From positions 608,249-672,248 of the forward strand of contig KQ965734.1 of assembly GCA_001574975.1 (NCBI GenBank): a stretch of DNA of 64,000 bases, written 5' to 3'. This document shows positions 1-13,557 of this stretch, one piece after another. The notes beneath the pieces were generated by a model, which was not told the DNA's origin, did not search any database, and saw only the letters and a program-made list of their open reading frames with translations. The first letter of the stretch is position 1. Every line of letters starts with the position of its first letter. The translations under genes were made by a program, and so were the position numbers. Source of the DNA: Gonapodya prolifera JEL478 (taxonomy: Eukaryota > Monoblepharomycota > Monoblepharidomycetes > Monoblepharidales > Gonapodyaceae).

Positions 1-2736
<2,736 letters not shown>

Positions 2737-3056
2737 GTTTAGCGAATTAAAACCGGTTGAGAGAGAGAGTGCAAGAGAGAGATTGTTGGAAACCTGGTGA
2801 CCAACAAGGGTCAAGGGGTGATTCACAAACCGCTCCGCCACCGTGGCGCGGATCCGATTCAACCCGACGGATGGACCGGCAAATCGATTCGTCCAGTAAT
2901 CCTCCCCCCAGATTGGCCCGGTTCAAAGTGATGTCACTTCGAAAACGAATCAAAAATTCTACATTGATTACGGTATGTCTGTGCAAATATATCCACTATT
3001 CATCTCTCCGCCAAGTTTCATCGCCCCACAAAGAAGGTTGACAAAGTCCCCACTTA
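2737..3056. other. Intergenic, 5' flank of MDH
   Basis: Between the MDH start and the stop of the next minus-strand gene. It contains a short GA-rich run near 2757-2785 just upstream of the MDH start. I see no coding frame, RNA gene or repeat of note. Confidence 0.5.
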
Positions 3057-4767
3057 CTAAAAGTCTCCACTATTCCCGATAATTGCATCCAAATCATGCA
3101 ATGCAGACCCTGTTTGAGAAAGTCCCTCCGCTGCATCGCCACGTCCACCTCTTTCTACCGCGATAATCGCCCCACTGGTCTCACCAAGCACGACCAAACC
3201 TGCATCGCCTACCCAAACAGATCCAATTGCACCCCCTTTCCTTGCCTCCTCCGGTAACTTGGACTCATCCCACTCACCAACTCCAGCTCCATTCAAGTCC
3301 ACAAACCACTGCGGCGCGTGTTGCTCTCTAGCCTCTGGTTGGGCGTAGACGTTGACATGGCCAAGCCCGTCGGAGTCCAGAGTCCCACCACTTCCCCCTA
3401 CCACCGCAGCGTATTCCCACCAGGGGTGCCATGTAACAAATCTAGCATCTGGTCGACCAGCTACCAGATAAGCGAGAGCAGGAATCGAGGCAACGTGTGG
3501 CACAGTTAAACTTCCCGACCGATCAGAATGAATCTCCCACACACCACCGTCCACGTCTCCTGCCTGAAGGAGAATCTGCTTTGGCGTCCAGTGAGGGTCT
3601 CCCGCTGACAGAAAAGCACTAAGAAGTGGCTCTGCAACATGTGTGACACTTAAATTCGTTCGCACCGAGAATCTGGCCAAGTGAAGTGGTGGAAGCGGTG
3701 GAAAATCGGGGTCGTTGTCATCATCAAACGGCATAGCCATGCGATCAACTGAAGACTCCGGTTCTCTGTTGGACGACGAGGTTGGGGTCTCGTACAAATT
3801 CACACTGGGTGAACTTGTTTGCCTCGTTCCCCCGAGCTCCAATTCGGAAATTGATCCGTTTGCCAATACAACAAATCCTTGTCCATGAAGGTCAATCACA
3901 CCAGACACAGGGTTATCGTCGCACCTGATGGATGTCATAGGCTTGACGATTTCTGATTCTTGGCCTGCCACCGTAAGGACCGAAAACGATACCACAAAAA
4001 AGCTGTCTCGGAATCGAGAGATCAGGGGTCGATTCGTCTGATTGACAGAAGGTTCAATTCCAAGACCTGGATGTGCACTCAGTTGCCCAGTGTGTGAGCT
4101 GTCTTCTGTAAAATTATATCCCAAAAGCGCAACATTGATCGCCGTCGCGTTGCCGGAAGAGTTTTCTACATTGGGGCCGCCCGCCGTCGCGTTGTCGGAA
4201 GAGGTTCCAACGATTATTGCGTCGAGCAATGTTCGAGGAGCTTTCGGACTCGCCGAAAAGTCCCATGTCGTCAACAACGATCCCACAACTGCAGGCTCAA
4301 GGGGTGACCACTGTACGAGGTAGAACTTTCCGGCTCCATCTGAAAGAAGGAGTAACGAAGGTGAGAGAACTCGGAGGGTGAAACTCTCGTACGTTTCTCG
4401 TGGAAGCGGGACAGTGAAAATGGAATGAAAAGAAGGACGATCGGAAGTCTTGTAAAGGCTGGTGAGTTGAAGGTTTCAAATCGTTTATATCCCCAGTGGT
4501 ACTCACATCGAATAAAATGTAAATCAGTGTGCCCGTCGAAGCGAAATAGAAGACACCATTCCCGAGAGTGGGCTCCGAAAAAAGGTGGTTGAGCTTCGCT
4601 CGCGCATTAAGGAGTTTGAAGGGGGTGGTGGGAGTCGTTCGACTCTGTGATTGTGTTCGCAGTGGTAACCGAAACAGAGTCGTTCGTGGAGGGGTCCCGG
4701 CAAGCTTGTAGCCCTCGAACGCAGCGTTGATCAACGATCTTTCTGCCTTAATTTGAATGGTCGCCAT
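3057..4767 (-). CDS. WD40-like (beta-propeller) protein, unidentified
   Basis: I do not recognise the family. The ATG at 4767 opens MATIQIKAERSLINAAFEGY. One or more introns lie around 4290-4540, and a long last exon runs to the stop at 3057. The sequence is rich in beta-strand/turn units ending in aromatic-x-Asp/hydrophobic patterns, such as GGVWEIHSDRSGSLTVPHVA, WHPWWEYAAVVGGSGG and SVWVGDAGLVVLGETSGAII. These resemble degenerate WD40 blades (roughly six to seven could fit in about 500 residues). There is no signal peptide or membrane helix. A nucleoporin or general scaffold propeller is possible, but nothing visible decides it. It is divergently arranged with the G-beta gene across about 660 bp. 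Confidence 0.6.
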
Positions 4768-5429
4768 TTTGACAGGCTGTCGTCCGTTTTCGACCGGGGG
4801 CGGGTGTTCGCGGTGCCTGTGCTATTTTCCGACATTGAAATTCACCCGCACCACACCTTGCAGTGGTCGAAGATGAGCCGGCCATCCATCAATCAGATCT
4901 TGGAAGTTGAGGATCGGGCATCAGTGCATACCACCGCCATCGCAGCCGTTCAATCGCGCAGGTAATCGGAATCTCCTCCCCTCTGAGCTTGGAGTGAGTG
5001 TCGGGTCGGTCATCGCAGTTGGCGCACTCCCATGTCCAGAGAAGTCAATCAACATCCGGAGGGACGCAAAGGAGCGTGATGCGACACATCACTGCAATCA
5101 TTCTTCATCTTGAAAGTTAACGCATGAGCCCTACAAAGGAACGCGTGTGTGTGTGTGGTGTTATCCGGAGTCATCTACCTCGACGTTACATCACTGACAC
5201 GGTACGGGCGGAAGCAGATGCTGCACCGCGGGCATAATATGATGAGCTATCATTGGAGAGAGCGGATTGATGGGGGTGTGGAGTCGATCATCGCGTTTGC
5301 ATCTCATCGCCAATATCCCATCCACCCCATAGATCAGTCATTAACGAAGGATTCCCATAACACGACATCAAAAGTCGATTATCCACACTCGCAAACCCAT
5401 CGATTACCTTCACCGACTGATCCACACAC
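4768..5429. promoter_or_regulatory. Divergent intergenic region (WD40-like / G-beta)
   Basis: Lies between two divergently transcribed genes, so it should hold both promoters. A short GT run (about 5146-5157) is the only repeat seen. The short open frames inside have no recognisable domain. No TATA box or other site could be assigned with confidence. Confidence 0.45.
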
Positions 5430-6656
5430 ATGGCTGACATCCAGGAACGTATCAACGCTGCGCGGAAGGAGGCAGAGACCTTGAAGGAGAAGATCAAGCA
5501 AAAGAAAGAAGCTTTGGCAGATACGACGCGTGAGCCTTGTCGCTAATTAGTCGAGCAAGTCGAGCAAACCCCTAGTAACTTCAATCACCACCGAAACTAG
5601 TCCGCACCATTTCTACCGAAGTTGAGGCTCTCCCTCGCATTGGAATGAAAGTCAGGCGGACCTTGAAGGGTCATCTGGCCAAGATTTATGCAATGCACTG
5701 GGGCACAGACAAGAGACATTTGGTGTCTGCGTCGCAGGATGGAAAGCTCATCGTCTGGGACGCCGTTTCCACCAACAAGATCCACGCCATTCCCCTCCGC
5801 TCTTCCTGGGTCATGACTGCATCCTACGCCCCGTCCGGAAACTTTGTTGCTTGCGGTGGTCTCGACAACTTGTGCTCCATCTACAACCTCAAGTCGAAAG
5901 ACACGGCGGGCAAGGTCGCGCGGGAGCTTTCAGCACACACCGGTTACCTTTCGTGCTGCAGGTTCCTTTCGGACCGTCAGATTCTCACCTCGTCTGGTGA
6001 CATGTCTTGCATGCTGTGGGACATCGACTCGGGAATGAAGGTCCTCGAGTTCCAAGACCACACCGGGGACGTAATGAGTCTTTCTCTATCGCCAAACATG
6101 CAAACGTTTGTGTCGGCTGCCTGCGATGCTACTGCAAAGCTTTGGGACATAAGAACCGGAAAATGCGTGCAAACCTTCCTTGGCCACGAGTCGGACATCA
6201 ACGCCGTGCAGTGAGTGTTGCTTTAATGAGACTGGGGACTCCTTGAATAACAAATACTCTCTCTACACAGATTCTTCCCCTCCGGTGACGCATTCGGTAC
6301 AGGCTCGGACGACGCTTCCTGCCGCCTCTTCGATCTCCGCGCCGACCGAGAGTTGAACCAGTACACGCACGACAACATTCTCTGCGGTATCACTTCAGTT
6401 GCGTTCAGCATCTCCGGGCGGCTACTCTTCGCAGGGTACGACGACTTTAACTGCAACGTTTGGGACACACTCAAGGGCGAAAGGGTCGGTGTGCTGGCCG
6501 GACACGAGAACCGCGTGTCCTGCCTCGGCGTGAGCTCTGACGGAGTGGCGCTCTGCACAGGTAGTTGGGACGCGACCCTGAAGGTGAGAATCTACTTGAC
6601 GTGTGGTTTGGCGAGCCGCCGCTACATCATTCTTCCACCAAAAGGTGTGGGCCTAA
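5430..6656 (+). CDS. Heterotrimeric G-protein beta subunit
   Basis: Seven-bladed WD40 protein that pairs with G-gamma and couples receptors to effectors at the plasma membrane. Four exons (5430-5529, 5601-6210, 6271-6583, 6645-6656) give 344 residues, the normal G-beta length. An N-terminal coiled-coil helix ([20 protein letters not shown]) is followed by [17 protein letters not shown] and repeats ending in WD-type pairs: [30 protein letters not shown] and the final KVWA. The last exon carries only VWA and the stop, with the typical Gly-Ser-Trp-Asp then Lys-Val-Trp ending. Introns are 60-71 nt. Start choice is secure because the coiled-coil helix begins at this ATG. Identification is strong; which paralogue it is cannot be told. 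Confidence 0.95.
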
Positions 6657-6901
6657 ACACAAGGGATGGTTCTGTAAACACGGCATAGCAACCATAGTAA
6701 TCTTTGAACCCACACAACATTGTACGATACTGGAAGTTTTCTGTTTTTATGGAAGGACGAACCCATACTTCGACCACGTTTGGAGAATGACTGGAGGGTT
6801 GCTCATCTGGGCCCCATTCTATCCTCTAACCGCGGCGTGGAGGGCGAATATCTTTGTACATCATTGGAAATAGAGAAGCGTACTACTGACAGTCCCACGT
6901 T

Positions 6902-8431
6902 CTATTCCACTACGTCACCGTACACATTTACTCTCTGCGTCTCGAACACGCCCGCGTCGGCCTTCCAAAAAGTGGCGAACCGCATGAACATTCGACCTTC
7001 GCCTTCGATCTCGGTGTTCCCCGTCGTTTCTCCGTGCTCGGCCCCATTGGTATTTCTATTTTGCGCAGATTCTGGATGCGAATGCAATTCTGCAGGGTCG
7101 GGCACTTGGTAGTTCGTGGTGGTGGTGGTGTCCTCGACCGTGATGACATTCACGCCGACGCTTCCCGACGTGAAAATGCGGAAATTGTGCGGTATCTTTG
7201 GCGCAGATGCGTCTCCACTCGATTGCTCGCCCCGTGCCGGATCGGAGAGTCGGAGATTGATGGTGACACCATTGCAGTTGTCCAAGATGACGGTCTTCAC
7301 GTCTTTCGGTGAGATAGAGAGGGTGATGTTTTCGGAGTGGATCGCGGTAAAGGTGGCGAGAATCTTTCCTCCTTGAATCGAAACATCTTTGCATCTGTAT
7401 TTTGCGGTTTGAGTACATAACCGTGGATGTCCTCTCACTCTGCAATGTGGTCGACTCACCGCTCTACCGTGACGTCGGGGCTAAGGTATTGCGACATCTA
7501 TAAGGATGTCTTAAATTGATGCAATTCATTCCAGAGGTAATCACAAAACACTCTTTTTCTTACATCGAACGACGATCTTTCGCATTCGGTCAGAAAGAAC
7601 GGCGCGGGTCTGCCCTGGCCCGCGGTCAGGGTAATGGACTCGCCAATCTTCTTCTCGTATATTCTTCTTGGTGCTCTTGTACCCATGAGTGCAAATAAGC
7701 CCGCGACTTGGCCCCGATTGAGTTGCATTCTCGTGTTGAAGATGGAAGACAGACAAAGGGAGGATGTGCGCGTCGGTTGAATAGTCGCCCTGGTCCCGTG
7801 TGGGCTTGTAATGGACGTTGGTGAAGATGTAAGTCGGTAGCTTCGGCCACGGCTCGTTCGGCCGCAGACAATCGAAACCGAAACCAATCCAGTGAAGGTT
7901 TGGACCAACGCAAAGTGTTTGTAACTACATAATATACAATGCTTAAGATGCCCAACGAGTCCGAAAATATAAATAAACACAACTAATACCATCTCTCCCC
8001 AGAACAGATGACTTCGAGTAAACATTCGCCACTCCCAACACCACACTTCACACACCGTCTCCCCCATAGAGTCCCAAAAGGATTATATGATGAGGCCGCC
8101 GTGTTGGGCGACTGAAACAGCGAGAATGTGAACGGGGAAGCATGAGAGCAACACAACAGAGTGACCACCGACCTGTTCCCAAGTCGTGGAAGTACCGATT
8201 GACGCTTCGCTTAACGCTCTTCCACACCGTCTTGCGAGGCTTCGTTGTCGCCTCCTCCTGCAGAGTGCCGGCCGACGATGCAGTGCTCGTACTGCTCTCC
8301 TGTCTTTGTTCAGTGACTTTGACGCGCTCCGGCTCGGGATCGGGAATGAACACGAAGCCGCACATGTCGGCATACATGAAGTAGGTAAGGGGCGACGGGG
8401 AGGCCGCGGCAGCCGGAGAGGAAGAAGCCAT
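6902..8431 (-). CDS. Protein with C-terminal C-CAP-like beta-helix (tentative)
   Basis: The last exon (about 7400-6902) reads YRCKDVSIQGGKILATF, KTVILDNCNGVTINL and NFRIFTSGSVGVNVITVED, followed by a P-D-P-A-E-L segment. This resembles the C-terminal beta-helix of cyclase-associated protein and cofactor C (pattern: hydrophobic-Asp-Asn-Cys, then I-x-T-S-x-S-x-x-x-N-V). Upstream exons are hard to order. The likely start is the ATG at 8431 (MASSSPAAAASPSPLTYFMY), and one internal exon encodes RIYEKKIGESITLTAGQGRP. The helical N-terminal and proline-rich domains of full CAP are not seen, so this is not an ordinary CAP. Exon limits between about 7400 and 8200 are uncertain. Function is unassigned beyond a possible actin- or tubulin-related beta-helix fold. 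Confidence 0.45.
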
Positions 8432-8895
8432 GATGATTGGTGGTTGAGAAATATGTAGGATGGATTCGGCTGCAGGGATTCTGATGTTCACGTCGGTGTT
8501 TGAATGAATTGGAAGTGTTTCCCAGTGTTTTGCGCATTTTTCATACCCCGGGCAAGGGTTTCGAAAAGGGTCCCTGATCAAGCACGTCATGTGAGGCTTG
8601 CAAAAGCTTGCAACTGCAACCAACATTGGCAAGCACAAGGACAGCGGTGTGCATAATTGGTTGCTAGTATACCGATGGTCCATGTGATCTGCTATTATGG
8701 CAAGGTTTACTCTTGAAGCGTGCTCAACTGTTGGTCTTGGCAGTTTAGCATCGACGGAGAGATTGCACGCATCAGTTACACGTCTCCCCACTGATTGAAA
8801 ATGTAATGAAACGAATGACGGGCCGGGGTTTCCCGGAAGATTTATGACCACGAACGTCCTGTGGTCGGCGGCCGCAGCGTCTCGACCTCTGCCCC
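8432..8895. promoter_or_regulatory. Divergent intergenic region
   Basis: Separates the minus-strand C-CAP-like gene from the plus-strand dehydrogenase. The open frames crossing it lack domain similarity. No repeat or RNA gene is visible. It presumably carries both promoters. Confidence 0.4.
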
Positions 8896-10010
8896 ATGTC
8901 GTTGCCAGTTGTCCTGGTGAACGCGCCCGTGTCAAATGTTGTGCTGGAACAAGTGCGGCAACGGCCAGTCACCGTGCTCGGCCCTTTCGACAACCTCGAA
9001 CATGCAATCGACAATGCAACTACAACTGACCTGGTGCAACTTCAGAGTGCACCTTACATGATCACGTTCGGAACGGTGGGCGCAACCGAATCCTTGATCT
9101 CGAAACTGCCCAATCTGAAGGTCATCAGCTGCTACGGATCCGGCTACGAGGGGATCGACCTCCAGGCGTGCCGAAAACGGGGCATCCTGGTCACCAATTC
9201 GCCCGATGCCAACTCCTCGTGCGTTGCGGACATGTGCATGGCTCTTATCCTCGCGGTCACGCGCCGCATTGTGACGGCGGATCGCTTCGTGAGGACTGGT
9301 GTCTGGAACAAATCGGTATCAGCGGCCTTGGGTCTTGTCCCCGGAAACATGTTTGCAAAAGTGGGGCAGCCGCGTGGACTTGGAGAATTGAAGCTCGGTG
9401 TTTTGGGACTTGGGGCCATCGGGAAGAAAGTCGCCATACGCGGCGCCGCTTGTGAAATGGAAGTCGGATACCACAATCGCTCCAAACGGGACGACGTTGA
9501 TCCCTCGTACCGTAAGTGTTAGACGTCATCACTCATCAAGGCACCACCCATTTTATTCGCGATGGCGTTGGCCTTGATTCCGCAGGATACTTTGAAACCC
9601 CGCACGAGCTCGCTTCGTGGTGTGACGTCCTAGCCGTATGTCTGCGCGTCTCCCCCTCCACTCGCCACATCGTCGACGCCAATCTCCTAACGGCACTCGG
9701 CCCGGGCGGTATTGTTGTCAACATATCCCGAGGTCCCGCCGTGGACGAGAAGGCGCTTGTGGCGTTCCTGAAGGAGGGGAAGTTGTACGGTGCGGGACTA
9801 GACGTGTTTGAGCGAGAGCCTGTCGTGGAACCCGAGCTGTTGCAGATGGGAACGGACGAATCCGGCGGCGGACCATATGTCGTACTTGCTCCTCACGTCG
9901 GAGGTGCCACAACGAGGGCGAGGGATGGAATGACGGCCTCGACCTTGCGCAATCTGGACAGCTTCCTCCGTGGGGACGGCGTCGTCACTGCTGTGCCGGA
10001 GATGGCGTAG
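8896..10010 (+). CDS. D-isomer-specific 2-hydroxyacid dehydrogenase (glyoxylate/hydroxypyruvate reductase-like)
   Basis: NAD(P)H-dependent reductase of 2-oxoacids. Two exons (8896-9511, 9586-10010) give 346 residues. Visible family landmarks are the N-terminal substrate-domain segment VISCYGSGYEGIDLQACRKR, the Rossmann motif KLGVLGLGAIGKKVA, the substrate-binding Arg in VVNISRGPAVDE, the catalytic Glu region GAGLDVFEREPVVEPELL, and the catalytic His in VVLAPHVGGAT. The single 74-nt intron rejoins the frame as SYRYFETP. Glyoxylate, hydroxypyruvate or another 2-oxoacid could be the substrate; the motifs do not distinguish them. No targeting signal or peroxisomal C-terminal tripeptide is seen (it ends AVPEMA). 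Confidence 0.92.
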
Positions 10011-10247
10011 TGGGATGCAGCGACAGATATTTAAAATATTTCGAGATGTGTATTAGATTGGCAATTGTAGACTGACAACAACAGCGCGGCGTCAGTTGTA
10101 GGAATTGTGGGCACAAAGGGAAATGCGGATAATCACAGCAAGAACTATGTTTGAGCTTCAGCTTATATACAACAATAATGTATGGGTACACTGCTCTTGA
10201 TTAGTGTTCACTATGTGCAGTCGAAGCGTGTGTGAGAACATCAACAT

Positions 10248-12410
10248 CTAGCTCCACGGTATCCAAAAATGACGAACCCACCACAGATAGATGTTTTGAA
10301 TCTCTGCAAATCCTCCCGGCTCCGTCGAGCTCCGCTCGTCGGAAAGTTCCGCAACATGCTTCTTCGCCTCCTCCTTGCTCATCGGTTTCAACTGCTGCTG
10401 GAGACAACGGAGCACGAGATCAGGGAACTGCGAACCCAGCGCTGACCTCAAGCTATCCAGGAGGATATCCGGCTGTTGGGGCGGAACGTATGTGCTGGAG
10501 GCGATGCGGTTGTCGGGGTGCACAAGGAACATTGCAAGAACGCGGCGGTGTCCAGGCTTGGCAGGGTCCAGCAAGCGGAAAGGTTCAACACGGTGGTGCT
10601 GGAAGTTGGGGAACACAACACAGCGACCCGTCCGTGCTTCCGTCTGGCCCGAGAATTGCACGTTGTCGGATAACTCGGACTCGAAGCCGTACACCTGTTC
10701 CAAGCCTGCGCGGAGCAGCCTGAGCGCTGCTATCATCGGTGATGTGAATGGACGATGGTAGGCTCACCGTTAAAGTCAGATTGAGGGTACTCGAAAGAAT
10801 CCGCGTTGAAGACGTTGCGGAACGTCAGGCGCGAAGGTGTTATGTTCTCGATGTCATAGTAGAAAAGGCCCGTCGCAGCTATCGCTTCATTCTCCATGCC
10901 TGTGTGAAAGAGCACTGTTCGTCAGACATTATGTCCCACCAGTTCCCATGACAATGATGTGGGTTCTTCACCTTCCAGATGCCAATTCCCTCCAGAGAAC
11001 TCTGGGTTCTCAGGTGTGAGACGGATAGTAGCCACTTTAAAAATAACTTGGAGTGTTTTCCCTCGGAAGGAGACGTTTGGAGCCTCATCCAAATACGAGA
11101 AAGCTGCATCAACAGGGTCGGGGAGCTCCGGTTCCGCCGCAGACCTTTGCCTCGCAGCTTCACGGCCGTCGTGGTCCGCCCACGTCTCATATTCGGCCAG
11201 AACTTCGCGGGGCCAACTCCACACTGGTTTGCCAGCAACATCGCTCGGGATCTCTCCGTCGCCATACTTCTTCTGTAGAAATGTCTTTTGTTGCCACTCA
11301 TACTCTGGTTCCAAGAAATCCGAGGAATCCAAGGAGGCCACTGTTTAAATGGGGTGAAATTCTGTTACCCTCGTCAACATGGCCTGTGAGATCACGTCAA
11401 AAGTACATACAAATCCAGCGCTTTGGATGTGACTTGAGGGCATCGACAGCTCTCTCAAATAAAGGTAGCATTGCTTGAAGAACTGCCTTAATAGCGCCGT
11501 ACGCTCGTGGATAAGCAGGGCGGCTGAGGTTGTTGATATAGCTCGAAATAGAAATCCGACCTTCGTCATCCACTTGAATGTCAGTGGGCAGCCACTGATA
11601 CTTTGTGGATATATCTGATGTCGAGGAGCTTTTTGACCCATGCCAGGTGGCAACGGTATCACCGATCAACGTGTTGGGTTGGGTCGAATACATCGTGCGG
11701 CCATACACGAGGCAGTACATTGACGGGTGCACCAAGTTCAGTACCTGGGTGGAACCATTGTGCCAGTCGCCACGAGCAAACGCTTCTTCTTCGATGGGCG
11801 CAAAGACGCGGCAAAATGCTGATAGAGCGCCAGGAGTGACGAGGTCGTCGGAAACAAAGATGCCATGACCCGAGGTGGGAGAAGCGGTCGCTGGCGTGAC
11901 GCTTCCTTTCGAAGTTGCGACAGGTGCGAGAGTGACAAGGCCCTTGGAGGCTACTTCCTGCAGCTCGCGGAACATAAAAGATATGGCCTCCGGCACTTTG
12001 TCCAGGCGAGATTGCTCCCGTTCTTGGTTTGGGTCAGGCATACGTCTCCACCCCTCGGAATGGACAAGGTCATCTGCGGTAACCTCAAGCGGAGCCTTTC
12101 GCGGAACTTGAGTGTCGGAACGCGGTTAGAATAGGTCCACTAGCGGGAAAACATTGTGCGATTCACCAGCAACTGTGTCAAACGCCCAACCGAATCTTCG
12201 TAGTTTCATTAAAGCCTCCGATGATTCGTGCTCCCACTTTCCCCGAATCTCTGCATCCTGAATTTTTGTCCACCAGTTGGGTTTGATGAGAATCTCGTTC
12301 AAAACACTGCGGTACTCTCGCTCCAGTCGGGTGTACGGAAAGAGAGCTCGTGAACGGAAGCGGAGAGAGTTTCCACCAGATTGGGTGCCAGGCTGCCAGA
12401 ATGTCGCCAT
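10248..12410 (-). CDS. DUF4246 family protein (probable Fe(II)/2-oxoglutarate-type oxygenase fold)
   Basis: Matches the largely fungal DUF4246 family along its length. The N-terminal region has LEREYRSVLNEILIKPNWW; the centre has LNLVHPSMYCLVYGRT and SYINNLSRPAYPRAYGAI. The core reads NWHLEGEEP, IAATGLFYYDIENITPSRL and FRNVFNADSFEYPQSDFNG, then GRCVVFPNFQHHRVEPFRLL, KPGHRRVLAMFLVHP and PMSKEEAKKHVAELSDERS. The H-x-E, distal His and following Arg resemble the iron and cosubstrate ligands of dioxygenases, but that function is inference. At least four short introns are present. The start is uncertain: a first exon could reach an ATG at 12604 (MTSAFHLQSLDG) by splicing. The C-terminus (WVRHFWIPWS) is less typical than the rest and may be mis-spliced by me. 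Confidence 0.82.
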
Positions 12411-12718
12411 TGGAGGGGTCTGCTACTGTTGCGTGAGCAGTTCTCTGAATAAATGTGAGCAACCTGGCCAGGAACTGTGGGCTTCGTGGCCACTGGCCGC
12501 CGAAACCCCAATTGCCAAACATGGTAATTCGGAACAACTAGCTTTTGAAGCACTTTTTCACATGTAGCACCATCCAAACTTTGCAAGTGGAAGGCGGACG
12601 TCATGTTTCGTATGTATACTATCCAAAAGCAATTCTGCAAAAATATTCATTCATGATATGCCCCGCAACACAGTCTATCGGCAAAGTTTGACAAATCTCC
12701 AAAACATCCTTCCTTCAC

Positions 12719-13419
12719 TTACACATACGGCGGGGGGGCGTCTTCGGGTACACCAGAACCTGCCTGACCACCAGCCTGGTCCACGGGGGCCGGCCCAGGA
12801 TACGACGGCAATGCTTCATCTGGGGGAGGCTCTAATTCGAGCTGAGCTGTTAGGGTGGTCAGAGTCGTATAGAAGTCGTCTTTGTCCCCAAGTGGTAGCA
12901 GGTGTAAAGACTCAGCGAGAGCGTGGCTTAATCGGTTCCAGGCAGATACCCACATGCGCCGCCATTTTTGAAGGCCATCTTCACATTCGCGGGTGATTCA
13001 AGACCACCGTTCAGCACGGGCGCAACGGAGCATTCGAATCGATTAGCGTCGAACATTGGTTGTACAAACTGCGCAAGCGAATTCGTTCGATTCATCGATC
13101 ACGTCCAGCACGGTGCAAGGTTCGATTTTTAAGTTCACCTTTCCCTCGCTGATGTTACCCAGTGGAATCACGAAGCTCGAATATGAACGGTCCACTTGCA
13201 ACGGCATAAAAACGACCCGTTTCGAAGTCAAGACGATGGATCCGTTGTAAGACCTTCAACAGTGCAAGTTCAAGGGCAATCTCATGCTGCCTGTCTGCAA
13301 ACTTACGTTGCCGTAGGGGTTGCAATGTCGCATCGCACCCCGTCCTGGTGCAGGACCACTCGCTCGCCTGGTACAAGTGAGAGCAGTCCGTTCAGAATCA
13401 TTGCAGAGTTGAAACTCAT
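12719..13419 (-). CDS. WBP2-like GRAM-domain protein with C-terminal PY motif
   Basis: WW-domain-binding protein 2 family: a GRAM/PH-like domain followed by a proline-rich tail with PPxY motifs that bind WW domains, for example of NEDD4-type ubiquitin ligases. The ATG at 13419 opens MSFNSAMILNGLLSLVPGER. Later exons give GSIVLTSKRVVFMPLQVDRS, a core GRAM strand pair, then VAPVLNGGLESPANVKMAFKNGG, here split across positions near 13000. The tail has PPPDEALPSYPGPAP and ends APPPYV with the stop. Introns occur near 13300 and 13040. The order of GRAM core, N-G-G segment and C-terminal PPPYV matches animal WBP2. Function as an adaptor or coactivator is known for animals only. Confidence 0.82.
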
Positions 13420-13557
13420 GGTCTTATATTGATTCAATGGAGACTGAGGAACATGCTCAAACCATGGTCAAGAGTTATAGTATATTATATTATATGTAAA
13501 ATTACAAAAGGTCCAAATTTTCCAAATCAATGTCCAAAACACCCAGTTCCTGAGACT

